Positions 24,635-33,871 of a DNA stretch of 64,000 bases are shown here, one piece after another. The notes under the pieces are model-generated. The model did not search any database, was not told the DNA's origin, and saw nothing but the letters and a program-made list of their open reading frames with translations. This stretch comes from Rhodobacter sp. (lineage in GTDB: Bacteria > Pseudomonadota > Alphaproteobacteria > Rhodobacterales > Rhodobacteraceae): assembly GCA_027484145.1 (NCBI GenBank), contig JAIXUH010000005.1, positions 62,001-126,000 on the forward strand. The letters are read 5' to 3'. The translations under genes were made by a program, and so were the position numbers. The first letter of the stretch is position 1; each line of letters begins with the position of its first letter.

Positions 24635-25795
24635 ATGGTCAAGACATCGATCCCGCTTGGGCTGATGTTCTCGCAAGAGGGCCCTTATGCTGCTGTCGGC
24701 ATGACCATGTTCCGCGGCGCGCAACTGGCTGTCAGCGAGATCGAGGATGATGCCGACTATGACTTTCGGTTTGACGTGCTCAGCGCCGAACCAGGTGGGC
24801 GCAATGACGGTTATGTGGCTGGCGCGCAGGCCCTGTTGGCTGTGCCGGGGCTGACGCATGTGGTGGGCTGCTACACGTCATCAAGTCGCAAAGAGGTGCT
24901 GCCGGTCTTTGAAAAGCTGGATGGCGTGCTGTGGTATCCGTCGCACTATGAAGGCTTCGAGACGAGCGAGAACATCGTCTATACCGGCGCCGCCCCCAAC
25001 CAGCACGTTGTGCCCCTGACCCATTACATCCTGTCCGAAGGCGGGCGGCGGGCCTTCATGGTGGGGTCGAACTACATTTGGGCGTGGGAAAACAACCGCA
25101 TCATGCGCGAGATTCTGGGCCGCAACGGCGGGCAGGTCTTGGGTGAGCGCTACTTGCCGGTCGATGATGTTCAGATGGACGAAATCGTTGATCTGATCCT
25201 GCGGCACCGACCGGATTTCATCTTTTCCACGTTGATCGGCGAGTCGGCCTATAGCTTCTTTCGCTGCCTACGCCGCAAATGCATTGCGGCCAGTCTGGAT
25301 CAGCCGCGCGATCTGCCGGTGCTCAGCTGCAGTTTGGCCGAATTCGAGTTACCGCTGATCGGTGGCGCCTGTGACGGGCACATTTCCAGCAGTGTGTATT
25401 TCTCTTCGGTGAAAACCGAGGCGAATGAGCGGTTTCTGACAGCGTGGGAGCACCACTATCCCGGCGCGGGGCAGACATCTGCCGATGCTGAGGCCAGCTA
25501 TATCGCGGTTCATATGCTGGCGCGTGCCATCAAGCGGGCAAGCAGCGCCTCCCCGGATGCAGTCTTGCAGGAACTGAGCGCGGTGTCCTTTGATGCGCCG
25601 CAAGGGTTGGTACGGATAGACCCGGAAAACCGCCACAGCTTTTTGTGGCCACGGATCGGGCGGTCACGCGCCGATGGCACGTTCGAGATCCTGCACAGCA
25701 GTACCAAACTGGTGCGGCCAGACCCCTATCTGGTGTGGGAGCCATTGTCGCTTGCGGCCCTGACGGGTGAAAAGATGTTGCGGGTGGTGTCATGA
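24635..25795 (+). CDS. amiC: AmiC-like cytoplasmic amide-sensing regulator
   Basis: 386-residue protein with a periplasmic-binding-protein fold but no signal peptide (MVKTSIPLGLMFSQEGPYAA), as in Pseudomonas AmiC, which senses short amides and silences the antiterminator AmiR. It has the VGCYTSSSRKEVLPVFEKLD and LWYPSHYEGFETSENIVYTG blocks shared with AmiC and UrtA. Start at 24635 has GGAG five bases before it. The stop overlaps the next gene's start (ATGA), so AmiC and AmiR would be made in fixed ratio, as expected for a complex. Confidence 0.88.
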   Translation: MVKTSIPLGLMFSQEGPYAAVGMTMFRGAQLAVSEIEDDADYDFRFDVLSAEPGGRNDGYVAGAQALLAVPGLTHVVGCYTSSSRKEVLPVFEKLDGVLWYPSHYEGFETSENIVYTGAAPNQHVVPLTHYILSEGGRRAFMVGSNYIWAWENNRIMREILGRNGGQVLGERYLPVDDVQMDEIVDLILRHRPDFIFSTLIGESAYSFFRCLRRKCIAASLDQPRDLPVLSCSLAEFELPLIGGACDGHISSSVYFSSVKTEANERFLTAWEHHYPGAGQTSADAEASYIAVHMLARAIKRASSASPDAVLQELSAVSFDAPQGLVRIDPENRHSFLWPRIGRSRADGTFEILHSSTKLVRPDPYLVWEPLSLAALTGEKMLRVVS

Positions 25796-26403
25796 CAACA
25801 CCGGTGCGGTCAAACTTTCGTGGAGCACGGGCATGGGTGGCCTTGCCGCAAGACCAGAACCGCGAGGTGCTGGCGCGCACATTGGAACGGCTGGGCCTTC
25901 AGGTCACGGAACGCGACCCGGATGACACCGATTTCGCTGCTGGTTCGCAGGATGTGGTCTTTGTCGATGCGGACCGCGACTTTCTGGTGATGGGGTCAGA
26001 CATCCCCCATATTGCGCTGATCGGGATGGAGGCACCCAGCCGTCTGGCGCGTGTGGTGCGCCATCGTGCTGCGTCGGTGCTGATGAAGCCTGTCCGGCCA
26101 ACGGGAATCTTTACCGCGCTGTTTCTAGCTTTCAACGAACACGCCATCCGGCAGCGAGAAATGCTTGACCGCGAAAGCCTTTCCCGCCGCGCCGAAGGCC
26201 GCCGGGTGGTGGTCAAGGCCATTCTCAAGATCATGCAAGAGAACGGTCTGACAGATGATGAAGCCTATCGTGAGATGCGCGTGGCAAGCATGGCCAAGCG
26301 CATCTCGATAGAAGAATTCGCGGCCGAAGTGGTGGCCGCGTCCACGTCCTCCATGCGTCTCGCCGGCACAGCAGCGCATGAGCGGAAAACCAAACAAACA
26401 TAA
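25792..26403 (+). CDS. amiR: AmiR-like antiterminator with ANTAR domain
   Basis: 203 residues: a pseudo-receiver domain (about 10-120) lacking the usual phosphorylation pocket, a coiled-coil linker rich in Arg/Glu (about 120-145), and an ANTAR RNA-binding domain (VVVKAILKIMQENGLTDDEA then YREMRVASMAKRISIEEFA). AmiR binds leader RNA and prevents early termination of amidase genes when AmiC is loaded with amide. It precedes the second amide transporter by 14 bp. RNA targets are likely in this region; none was located with certainty. Confidence 0.88.
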   Translation: MTTPVRSNFRGARAWVALPQDQNREVLARTLERLGLQVTERDPDDTDFAAGSQDVVFVDADRDFLVMGSDIPHIALIGMEAPSRLARVVRHRAASVLMKPVRPTGIFTALFLAFNEHAIRQREMLDRESLSRRAEGRRVVVKAILKIMQENGLTDDEAYREMRVASMAKRISIEEFAAEVVAASTSSMRLAGTAAHERKTKQT

Positions 26404-26417
26404 CAAGGAGGTCTACT

Positions 26418-27656
26418 ATGCCCAGAGTAACTCAACTCGTAAAGGCCCTGCGCCTTGGGGTGGCCGTTGCTGCCCTGACGGCGTCCGCCGGTTTGGCGCA
26501 AGACGCGATCAAGATCGGTGTTCTGGAAGATCAGTCGGGCGATTTCGCGGCCGCGACCATGGTCAAGGTGAACGCGATCACGCTGGCCGCCGAAGAAATC
26601 AATGCCGCCGGAGGCATTGGTGGGCGGCCCATCGAACTGATCGCCTATGACACCCAATCTGACAACACACGGTATCAGGAGTTCATGCGCCGCGTGCTGC
26701 AAAGCGACAAGGTCGATGTGGTTTTCGCAGGCTTTTCATCGGCTTCGCGCGAAGCCTATCGCCCGATCGTGAACCAGTTTGAAGGTCTGGCCTTTTACAA
26801 CAACCAGTATGAAGGCGGTGTTTGTGACGCCAATATGATCGTCACGGGTGCGGTGCCGGAACAGCAGTTCTCGACCCTGATCCCCTGGATGATGGAGAAA
26901 TACGGCAAGAACGTCTACACGCTGGCCGCCGACTATAACTTTGGCCAGATCTCGGCCGAATGGGTGCGCAACATCGTCGAGGCGAATGGAGGCACGATGG
27001 TGGGCGAAGAGTTCATTCCGCTCGGCGTGTCGCAATTCGGTCAGTCGATCCAGAACATTCAGGCCGCCAAGCCGGGTTTCGTGGTGACGCTTCTGGTCGG
27101 TGCCGCGCAGGCCTCCTACTATGAACAGGCGGCTGCGGCCAACGTGAACCTGCCGATGGCCTCCTCGGTGAACGTGGGGCAGGGGTATGAGCACAAGCGC
27201 TTTACGCCCCCCAGTCTGAAAGACATGTATGTGACCACCAACTTCATCGAGGAAGTGGACACGCCTGCCGCCAAGGCCTTTGTCGAAAAGTTCCGCGCCC
27301 GCTTCCCGGATGAGCCCTATATCAACCAGGAAGCCGCCAACTCCTACATCGCCATGTATCTTTACAAGCAAATGGTGGAACGCGCCGGCACAACCGAACA
27401 CGCCGCGCTGCGGGCCGAGCTTGCCAAGGGCGATGTCTGCTTTGACGGGCCATCGGGCAAGGTTTGCCTTGATCCGAAAAGCCAGCACATGTCGCACACC
27501 ATCTATCTGGCCAAGGTCGAAGCCGACCACAGCATCAGCTTTCCCACCGTCTGGGAAAACATCGCCCCCTATTGGCTGGGTGAGGCAGGCTGCGACCTGA
27601 CCAAGAACGACCCAAGCGCCCAATACACCCCGTCCAGCCCGCCTCCAGCAAACTAA
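26418..27656 (+). CDS. Branched-chain-amino-acid/amide-type substrate-binding protein
   Basis: 412-residue Peripla_BP_6 protein with Sec signal (MPRVTQLVKALRLGVAVAAL, cleavage after GLAQ-ish) and the mature start DAIKIGVLEDQSGDFAAATM. NNQYEGGVCDANMIVTGAVP and SASREAYRPIVNQFEGLAFY place it close to short-chain amide-binding proteins of the FmdD type. Start at 26418 has AAGGAGG. It opens a transporter operon after amiR and is separated from its permease gene by a hairpin, which should raise binding-protein output relative to membrane parts. Confidence 0.9.
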   Translation: MPRVTQLVKALRLGVAVAALTASAGLAQDAIKIGVLEDQSGDFAAATMVKVNAITLAAEEINAAGGIGGRPIELIAYDTQSDNTRYQEFMRRVLQSDKVDVVFAGFSSASREAYRPIVNQFEGLAFYNNQYEGGVCDANMIVTGAVPEQQFSTLIPWMMEKYGKNVYTLAADYNFGQISAEWVRNIVEANGGTMVGEEFIPLGVSQFGQSIQNIQAAKPGFVVTLLVGAAQASYYEQAAAANVNLPMASSVNVGQGYEHKRFTPPSLKDMYVTTNFIEEVDTPAAKAFVEKFRARFPDEPYINQEAANSYIAMYLYKQMVERAGTTEHAALRAELAKGDVCFDGPSGKVCLDPKSQHMSHTIYLAKVEADHSISFPTVWENIAPYWLGEAGCDLTKNDPSAQYTPSSPPPAN

Positions 27657-27667
27657 GGGCAGACGAT

Positions 27668-27689
27668 CCGGGGGCGGTCACGCCCCCGG
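27668..27689 (+). terminator. Intra-operon hairpin after the binding-protein gene
   Basis: Perfect 9-bp stem (CCGGGGGCG / CGCCCCCGG) with a four-base loop, 11 bases after the stop, followed by TCCATTCCTTTCC. It is a candidate attenuator or 3-prime mRNA stabiliser, and a possible target of antitermination by AmiR. Confidence 0.7.
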
Positions 27690-27752
27690 TCCATTCCTTT
27701 CCAAACGCCTGGCCTTTGCGGGTTGGGTGCGGATTTTGACAAGGAGACGGGT

Positions 27753-28619
27753 GTGCTATCGACCTTATTTTCGTTTTTCTACCAGTTCGGGGATGCATTC
27801 GCCTTTCTGGTGATCGCGTCGATGGGGCTGGCCATCATCTTCGGGATGATGGGGGTCATCAACCTTGCGCATGGGGAATTCATCATGTGCGGGGCCTACA
27901 CAACCGTCAGCCTTGCCCAGCTTGGCCTGCCCTTGCCGCTGGCCATCATCGGGGGCGCTGCTGTTGCGGGCCTGATCGGCATGCTGCTTGAGGTGACCAT
28001 CATCAGGCACCTGTATCATCGCCCGCTGGATTCGATCGTGGCCACGTGGGGTCTGAGCATGATCGCCACCCAAGGCGTGCTGATCGTTCTGGGCTCGACC
28101 ATGCAGGGCGTGGGCACGCCTTTGGGAAGTTTCACCGTGGGCGGGTTTTCCTATTCGACCTATCGCATGGTGCTGATGGGTATTGCGGTGCTGCTGTTGG
28201 TGGGCCTTTACCTGCTGTTCTATCACACCCGCGCCGGGGTGATCGCGCGGGCAACAATCCAGTTGCCGCGCATGGCGCGGGCCACGGGGGTTGATACCGG
28301 GCGGGTCTATACGCTGACCTTTGGCCTTGGCGCTGCGCTGGCCGGGCTCGCGGGCGGGCTTTATGCGCCAACGATGACGCTGGTGCCCACGATGGGTGCC
28401 ACGTTCATGGTGGAAAGCTTTGTGACCGTGGTGATCGGCGGCGGCGACATCTTCCTTGGCGCAGCCCCTGCGGCAGCCATTCTTGCCGTGATCCGGTCGG
28501 GCATGACGGCATGGCAGGGTCAGTTGTTCGGGCAGATCGGCCTGTTGATCACCGTGATCATTGTCATCCGCGTGTTGCCGGGCGGGTTGTCGGGCTGGAT
28601 TCTGGGGGGTCGCAAATGA
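27753..28619 (+). CDS. LivH-like ABC permease of the second amide transporter
   Basis: 288-residue polytopic permease. GLAIIFGMMGVINLAHGEFI near residues 25-45 is the LivH family signature, with VPTMGATFMVESFVTVVIGG near the end. I chose the GTG at 27753, six bases after AAGGAG; a TTG 30 bases earlier has no site. Its stop overlaps the next permease start by four bases. Confidence 0.92.
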   Translation: MLSTLFSFFYQFGDAFAFLVIASMGLAIIFGMMGVINLAHGEFIMCGAYTTVSLAQLGLPLPLAIIGGAAVAGLIGMLLEVTIIRHLYHRPLDSIVATWGLSMIATQGVLIVLGSTMQGVGTPLGSFTVGGFSYSTYRMVLMGIAVLLLVGLYLLFYHTRAGVIARATIQLPRMARATGVDTGRVYTLTFGLGAALAGLAGGLYAPTMTLVPTMGATFMVESFVTVVIGGGDIFLGAAPAAAILAVIRSGMTAWQGQLFGQIGLLITVIIVIRVLPGGLSGWILGGRK

Positions 28620-29746
28620 CCGGGCCGGGCAACTCCGGCCTGAGTGTTGGGCCGTCGCTGATTGACGCCACGCCAAAGCGGCAGCGCAATACACTGGCCC
28701 TGTGGCTGTCGCGGCTTGAAGGGCCACAAACGATTGGGCGAGGGCGGGGGTTCTGGATCACCTTCGTGCTGGCCGTGCTGGCGGCGGCAATCTATCCCAT
28801 GTTTGTTGATGGCTGGACGGTCGGAAACACCGCCTATTTCCTCGTCTGGACCTTTATGGCGATGGGGCTTGGGGTGATCTGGGGCTACGCCGGATCGCTG
28901 TCGTTTGGCCAGACCGCGTTCTTCGGGCTGGCGGGTTATGGCTATGGCGTGCTGACCTTGAACTTTGGCGCGGCATACGGATTCACGCTTTTGGCGCTGG
29001 TGCTGGCGGTTGGATTGGCGGCCTTGCTGGCGGTGGTCTTGGGCTACTTCATGTTCTATGGCCGGGTGCAGGGTGTCTTTATCGGCATTGTGACCCTGTC
29101 GGTCACGCTGGTGTTTCAGGCCTTCATGGCGCAGACCGCCGGGCCGGAATGGGCGATCGGTGCCGCGCGGCTGAACGGGTTCAACGGCATGTCCGGCATG
29201 CCGCCGTTGACGATCCCGTGGCCGGGGGGCGATGTGCTGCTTTATGCCGACATCGCGCTTTACTATGTGCTCTTGGGCCTGATGCTGCTGGTCTACCTTG
29301 GCCTGCGGATGCTGCTGAACGCACCCTTTGGCAATGTGCTTGTCGCCATCCGGGAAAACCCCGAACGGGCCGAGATGCTGGGCTATGATGTGCGCCGGTA
29401 TCAGTTGTTGGGCTTTGTGCTGGGCGGAGCCTTGGCGGGCCTGTCTGGGGTGCTTTACACCGCTTGGGGGCAATACATTACCCCCAGTTCCATGAGCATA
29501 ACGGCCGCTGCACTACCCGTCATATGGGTGGCCTTCGGCGGGCGAAAGGATGTGACGGCCACGCTGATCGGCACGCTGGTGATGATCTTCCTGTATCAGT
29601 GGCTGACGATCTACGGCAGCCAATATGCCATCGTGGTGATGGGGGTGATCCTTGTGCTGACGGTGCTGTTCGCGCCGGAAGGGATCGTGCTGTCGTTGAT
29701 GCGCTGGATTTCCGCGCGCCTGAAACCTGCCGGAGGCCGCGCATGA
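28616..29746 (+). CDS. LivM-like ABC permease of the second amide transporter
   Basis: 376-residue permease starting at the ATGA overlap with the LivH-like gene. The first 50 residues are a soluble amino tail (PSLIDATPKRQRNTLALWLS). Then come about ten spans with VIWGYAGSLSFGQTAFFGLA and APFGNVLVAIRENPERAEML, both LivM family blocks. Partner of the preceding permease in the channel. Ends with a four-base overlap to the ATPase gene. Confidence 0.92.
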   Translation: MTGPGNSGLSVGPSLIDATPKRQRNTLALWLSRLEGPQTIGRGRGFWITFVLAVLAAAIYPMFVDGWTVGNTAYFLVWTFMAMGLGVIWGYAGSLSFGQTAFFGLAGYGYGVLTLNFGAAYGFTLLALVLAVGLAALLAVVLGYFMFYGRVQGVFIGIVTLSVTLVFQAFMAQTAGPEWAIGAARLNGFNGMSGMPPLTIPWPGGDVLLYADIALYYVLLGLMLLVYLGLRMLLNAPFGNVLVAIRENPERAEMLGYDVRRYQLLGFVLGGALAGLSGVLYTAWGQYITPSSMSITAAALPVIWVAFGGRKDVTATLIGTLVMIFLYQWLTIYGSQYAIVVMGVILVLTVLFAPEGIVLSLMRWISARLKPAGGRA

Positions 29747-30456
29747 TTTTGCAGACCAAGGGCCTGTGCAAACGCTTTGGCGGGGTGCATGTCGCGCGCA
29801 ACATCGACTTCGGCATCGAGGCCGGAGAGATCCATTGCCTGATTGGCCCGAATGGGGCGGGAAAATCGTCGCTGTTCCGCCTGATCCTTGGCGCGCACCG
29901 GCCAGACTCGGGCAGCATCCTGTTCCGGGGCGAGGATGTCACCGGCCTGCCGTCCTTTGCCCGCATCCGCAAAGGGATGAGCGTCAAGTTTCAGGTGCCC
30001 GGTATCTTCAAGGACCTGAGCGTGCGGCAGAACCTTGTGATCTCGTTCCAGCACCACCTGCACGGCCATGATCTGGAGGCGACGATTCAGCGTGTGCTGG
30101 CCTTTGCCGGGCTGGAGGGATTGGAGGAGCAGGCCGCAGGCACACTGTCACACGGGCGTCAGCAATGGCTGGAGATTGGCATGGCGGTGGGGGTCGAGCC
30201 GCAGCTTTTGCTGCTGGATGAACCAACAGCCGGCATGTCGCCCGAAGAGACCCGCCAGACCGGGGAAATGCTGCGGGCCCTGAACGCCCAAGGCGTCACC
30301 ATCCTCGCCGTCGAACATGACATGTCCTTTGTCCAGCAGATCGCCGACCGGGTGACGGTGCTGCACTTTGGCGAGATATTTGCCCAAGGGTCGGTGGCAG
30401 AGATCATCTCGCACCCCGGCGTGGCCGACATCTATCTGGGGGCAACCGATGACTGA
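29743..30456 (+). CDS. LivG-like ABC ATPase of the second amide transporter
   Basis: 237-residue ATPase: GPNGAGKSSLFRLILG (Walker A), KGMSVKFQVPGIFKDLSVRQ (Q-loop), LSHGRQQWLEIGMAVG (signature variant, HGRQQ) and LLLLDEPTAGMSPEET (Walker B). DIYLGATDD is the LivG-type end. Start at 29743 overlaps the permease stop. Confidence 0.92.
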   Translation: MILQTKGLCKRFGGVHVARNIDFGIEAGEIHCLIGPNGAGKSSLFRLILGAHRPDSGSILFRGEDVTGLPSFARIRKGMSVKFQVPGIFKDLSVRQNLVISFQHHLHGHDLEATIQRVLAFAGLEGLEEQAAGTLSHGRQQWLEIGMAVGVEPQLLLLDEPTAGMSPEETRQTGEMLRALNAQGVTILAVEHDMSFVQQIADRVTVLHFGEIFAQGSVAEIISHPGVADIYLGATDD

Positions 30457-31153
30457 CATGCTGAACGTCACCGACCTGCGCGCAGGATATGGCGGCGAGC
30501 CTGTGCTGCAAGGCGTCTCGCTGCGCGTGGGCAAGGGCGAGATTGTGGCCGTGATCGGTCGCAACGGCGTGGGCAAAAGCACGTTGATGCGTGCGCTGAT
30601 CGGGCTGTTGCCGGTGGGGGCGGGCAAGATCGAATTTTCTGGGCAAATGGTGAACAAAATCACCGCACAGGCCCGCGCGCGGATGGGCATCGGCTATATC
30701 CCGCAAGGGCGCGATGTGTTTCCACGCCTGACCGTTCGGGAAAACCTGCTTGTCGGTGAAACCGCACGGCGCGGCGGTAGCCCCGATTACGACAAGGTTT
30801 ATGAGTTCTTTCCCATCCTGAAGGAACGCGCGCGGCAGGCCGCAGGCACGCTTTCGGGCGGGCAGCAGCAACAGCTTGCCATCGGCCGCGCTATGGTCGG
30901 CGGGCCCGACCTAATGCTGCTGGACGAGCCGTCCGAAGGCATTCAGCCATCGATCGTCAAGGACATCGCCCGCAACATCAAGCGGCTGAACGCCGAAACC
31001 GGACTGACCGTCCTGTTCGTCGAACAAAACCTCGATCTTATCGTCAACCTCGCGCAGCGCGGTTTTGTCATCGACAAGGGCCGCATCATTGCCGAGGTCG
31101 GCCCGGAGGAGATCAAGGATCGGGAAAAGGTGAAGAAATGGCTGGCACTGTAA
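30449..31153 (+). CDS. LivF-like ABC ATPase of the second amide transporter
   Basis: 234-residue ATPase with GRNGVGKSTLMRALIG, GYIPQGRDVFPRLTVREN, LSGGQQQQLAIGRAM and MLLDEPSEGIQPSIV. Start at 30449 overlaps the LivG-like gene by eight bases; an ATG nine bases later is also possible. The following amidase gene starts 28 bp after its stop. Confidence 0.93.
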   Translation: MTDMLNVTDLRAGYGGEPVLQGVSLRVGKGEIVAVIGRNGVGKSTLMRALIGLLPVGAGKIEFSGQMVNKITAQARARMGIGYIPQGRDVFPRLTVRENLLVGETARRGGSPDYDKVYEFFPILKERARQAAGTLSGGQQQQLAIGRAMVGGPDLMLLDEPSEGIQPSIVKDIARNIKRLNAETGLTVLFVEQNLDLIVNLAQRGFVIDKGRIIAEVGPEEIKDREKVKKWLAL

Positions 31154-31181
31154 GATCATCGCATCAAAAGGGAGACTGGGC

Positions 31182-32171
31182 ATGAGCTGGTTTGATGCCT
31201 CGGTAATGGCGAAAAAAGGCGTGGCGCAGGGGAAACCCGGAGCAAGCCACTTCATCGGGATCAAGGATCAGGGCACGTTCCATTACGTTTATGGGCCCTA
31301 TGCCTCTCCGGTGTTGGAGGTGGACCCCGGCGCTGTGGTCACTGTCGAGACGCATGATGCGTTCGAAGGCAAGATCACCTCGGAATCTGACCGTCCGTCC
31401 GAGATCTTGAACTTCCCGTTCCTCAATCCGCAGACTGGACCGATCTTCGTGCGCGGTGCGGAAAAGGGCGATTGTCTGGCGGTCAAGATCATCTCGATCA
31501 AGCCGCGCGGTCCGCAACCCGTGGGCACCACCTGCCTCTTGCCGGAATTTGGCGGGCTGGTGGCCACAGGCCAGACCGCCATGCTGAACGCGCCCTTGCC
31601 GGAAAAGGTGAAAAAGGTGCGGCTGGATGAAAACGGGGTCTATTGGTCTGATACCATCACCTTGCCGTATGAGCCGTTCATCGGCACCATTGGCACCAGC
31701 CCCGAAATCGAGGCGATCTCCTCCCTGGTTCCCGATTACTACGGCGGCAACATGGACCTGCCTGATGTGGGGCCGGGGTCGATCATCTATCTGCCGGTCA
31801 ACAAGGCGGGGGCGCTGCTCTATCTGGGCGATTGCCATGCCATTCAGGGCGATGGCGAATTGTGCGGCGTGGCCATGGAAATGCCTGCGACCGTGCAATT
31901 GCAGGTCGATCTGATCAAGGGCCATACCATCGGCTGGCCCCGGCTGGAAACCGAAACCACCATCATGACCATTGGCAGCGCGCGCCCGCTGGAGGATGCA
32001 GCCCGCATCGCCTATCGCGAGTTGGTGCGCTGGATCGATCAGGAAACTGGCATGGGGCAGGAAGAGGCCTATATGCTGCTAACCATGGCGGGCAAGGCGC
32101 GGTTGGGCAACATGGTGGACCCGAAATACACCATCGGCACCGGCATCGCCAAGAAATACATCGGGCTCTAG
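31182..32171 (+). CDS. Acetamidase/formamidase family enzyme (second copy)
   Basis: 329-residue FmdA/AmdA-family amidase. Markers: FVRGAEKGDCLAVKIISI, YYGGNMDLPDVGPGS, the GDCHAIQGDGELCG loop, and MGQEEAYMLLTMAGKARLGN. It follows the transporter with only 28 bp, so amide uptake and cleavage are co-expressed. It differs clearly from the copy in the urt operon, suggesting a different chain-length preference. Confidence 0.9.
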   Translation: MSWFDASVMAKKGVAQGKPGASHFIGIKDQGTFHYVYGPYASPVLEVDPGAVVTVETHDAFEGKITSESDRPSEILNFPFLNPQTGPIFVRGAEKGDCLAVKIISIKPRGPQPVGTTCLLPEFGGLVATGQTAMLNAPLPEKVKKVRLDENGVYWSDTITLPYEPFIGTIGTSPEIEAISSLVPDYYGGNMDLPDVGPGSIIYLPVNKAGALLYLGDCHAIQGDGELCGVAMEMPATVQLQVDLIKGHTIGWPRLETETTIMTIGSARPLEDAARIAYRELVRWIDQETGMGQEEAYMLLTMAGKARLGNMVDPKYTIGTGIAKKYIGL

Positions 32172-32184
32172 CGCCCGACGGGCG

Positions 32185-32211
32185 GCCTTGGCGGTCGCAC
32201 CCCGCCAAGGC
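32185..32211 (+). terminator. Hairpin after the second amidase gene
   Basis: Perfect 10-bp stem (GCCTTGGCGG / CCGCCAAGGC) with a seven-base loop, 13 bases after the stop. No T run. It sits between two amidase genes and may reduce read-through into the third. Confidence 0.6.
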
Positions 32212-32296
32212 GGTCTGACGCTTGCGCGGATGGCTTGCACAGCGCAAGCTCTGCTCTAGCTTTCCACCACGAGACAAAGATTTCAGGGGGGTTACC

Positions 32297-33613
32297 ATGC
32301 CAGATGGCAGCAACACGCCGTCACGCCGCAGCATCGTGGTGTCGGAATTCACCAATAGCGTGCTCGATCCAGATGCACCCATGCTGGGGCCGGTGGAGAA
32401 TGGCGGTACGATCATCGCCAATACCGCACCCGGTTGCTGGGGGCCGATGATTACACCCGCCCTGCGCGGCGGGCATGAGGTGACCCGCCCGGTGTTTGTG
32501 GAGGGTGCTGAGGTGGGCGATGGTGTGGCCATCCGTATCCGCGACATCACAGTGACCTCGATTGCCACCGCGTCAGGGCACGATTCCTCGCCCGAGGGGT
32601 TTTGCCTTGGTGACCCCTATGTCGCCGGGCGCTGCCCGGTCTGCGATACGGTCTGGCCCGAAACCCATGTCGAGGGGATTGGCCAGAACGCGGTCAAGTG
32701 CAACACCTGCGGCAATGCGGTGACGCCTTTTGCCATCGTGCATGGCTATACCGTGACCTTTGACGAAACCCGCGCGGTCGGGCTCACGCTGCCACAGGCG
32801 GCGGCGGAAACCATCGCGCGCGATGCCAACCATTATTCCGCCCTGCCGGATCAAAGCCGCCAGCACTCGATCCTGACCTTCGCGCCGTCGGACATGCCGG
32901 GCACGCTGGTGCGGATGCGCCCCTTTATGGGGCAGCTTGGCACCTGCCCGTCGATGGCAATGCCCGACAGTCACAATGCAGGCGATTTCGGCTCGTTCCT
33001 TGTGGGCGCTCCACATGAATATGCCATCACTGCCGAGCAGTTGGCCCAGCACAAGACTGATGGTCACATGGACATCGATGCCGTGCGCGCCGGGGCCATC
33101 ATCGTTTGCCCGGTCAAGGTGCGTGGTGCGGGCGTCTATATGGGCGACATGCACGCAGGTCAGGGCGATGGCGAGATTGCAGGCCATACGATGGATGTGG
33201 CGGGCAGCGTCACCTTGCAGATTGAGGTAGTGAAGAACTATCCGCTCGACGGCCCGGTTCTCTTCCCGCTGGAAGAGGATTTGCCACCGATGGCACGCCC
33301 TTTTACCGCGGCGGAACAAGCCAAGGGGCAGCGACTTGCCGCGAAATGGGGCGTGGCCGCGATTGAGCCGCTGGCCCCGATTTCGGTGGTCGGCACCGCT
33401 GCCAACCTGAACCTTGCCATCGAAAACGGTCTGGCGCGGGCGGCCAAGTTGCTGGGCATGACCGTGGCCGAGGTGCGCAACCGCGCCACCGTCAATGGTG
33501 CCATCGAAATCGGTCGCGCGCCGGGGGTAATTCAGGTTACCTTCCTTGCCCCTCTGGCAAAGCTAGATGCCGTGGGGTTGGGGGACTACGCCCGCGAACA
33601 GTATAATCTGTGA
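32297..33613 (+). CDS. Acetamidase/formamidase family enzyme with a four-cysteine insert (third copy)
   Basis: 438-residue member of the FmdA family, about 110 residues longer than its two neighbours. Markers: TRPVFVEGAEVGDGVAIRI, MPDSHNAGDFGSFLVG and the GDMHAGQGDGEIAGH loop. The extra length includes a zinc-ribbon-like insert with cysteines 113, 116, 135 and 138 (CPVC and CNTC). Start at 32297 follows a G-rich AGGGGGG site. It comes 125 bp after the second amidase, past a hairpin, and ends the amide region. The insert may bind zinc and alter substrate range. Confidence 0.87.
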   Translation: MPDGSNTPSRRSIVVSEFTNSVLDPDAPMLGPVENGGTIIANTAPGCWGPMITPALRGGHEVTRPVFVEGAEVGDGVAIRIRDITVTSIATASGHDSSPEGFCLGDPYVAGRCPVCDTVWPETHVEGIGQNAVKCNTCGNAVTPFAIVHGYTVTFDETRAVGLTLPQAAAETIARDANHYSALPDQSRQHSILTFAPSDMPGTLVRMRPFMGQLGTCPSMAMPDSHNAGDFGSFLVGAPHEYAITAEQLAQHKTDGHMDIDAVRAGAIIVCPVKVRGAGVYMGDMHAGQGDGEIAGHTMDVAGSVTLQIEVVKNYPLDGPVLFPLEEDLPPMARPFTAAEQAKGQRLAAKWGVAAIEPLAPISVVGTAANLNLAIENGLARAAKLLGMTVAEVRNRATVNGAIEIGRAPGVIQVTFLAPLAKLDAVGLGDYAREQYNL

Positions 33614-33617
33614 CCAC

Positions 33618-33643
33618 TGGCGCGGGACCAACCTCCCGCGCCA
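33618..33643 (+). terminator. Terminator-like hairpin ending the amide cluster
   Basis: Perfect 10-bp stem (TGGCGCGGGA / TCCCGCGCCA) with loop CCAACC, four bases after the stop of the third amidase, followed by a pyrimidine-rich CCTCACCTTCCTTTT stretch. Confidence 0.75.
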
Positions 33644-33871
33644 CCTCACCTTCCTTTTGCAGCGACAGCCGATCGAGCGAGACAGCTTTCAAACAAAGGC
33701 GTCGGCACCACCGCGGTCTTTCAGAACAACGACAACGCCCAAGTCCCGTGCCGGGCGGGCATACTTGTAACCTGACCCCTCGGCAGCCGATCATCGATGT
33801 GGTCCAACGCAGACCAAACTAAAGTGCACATAGGCAAACGGCGGACCACGACAGGTCAGCGCTGCGCAACC

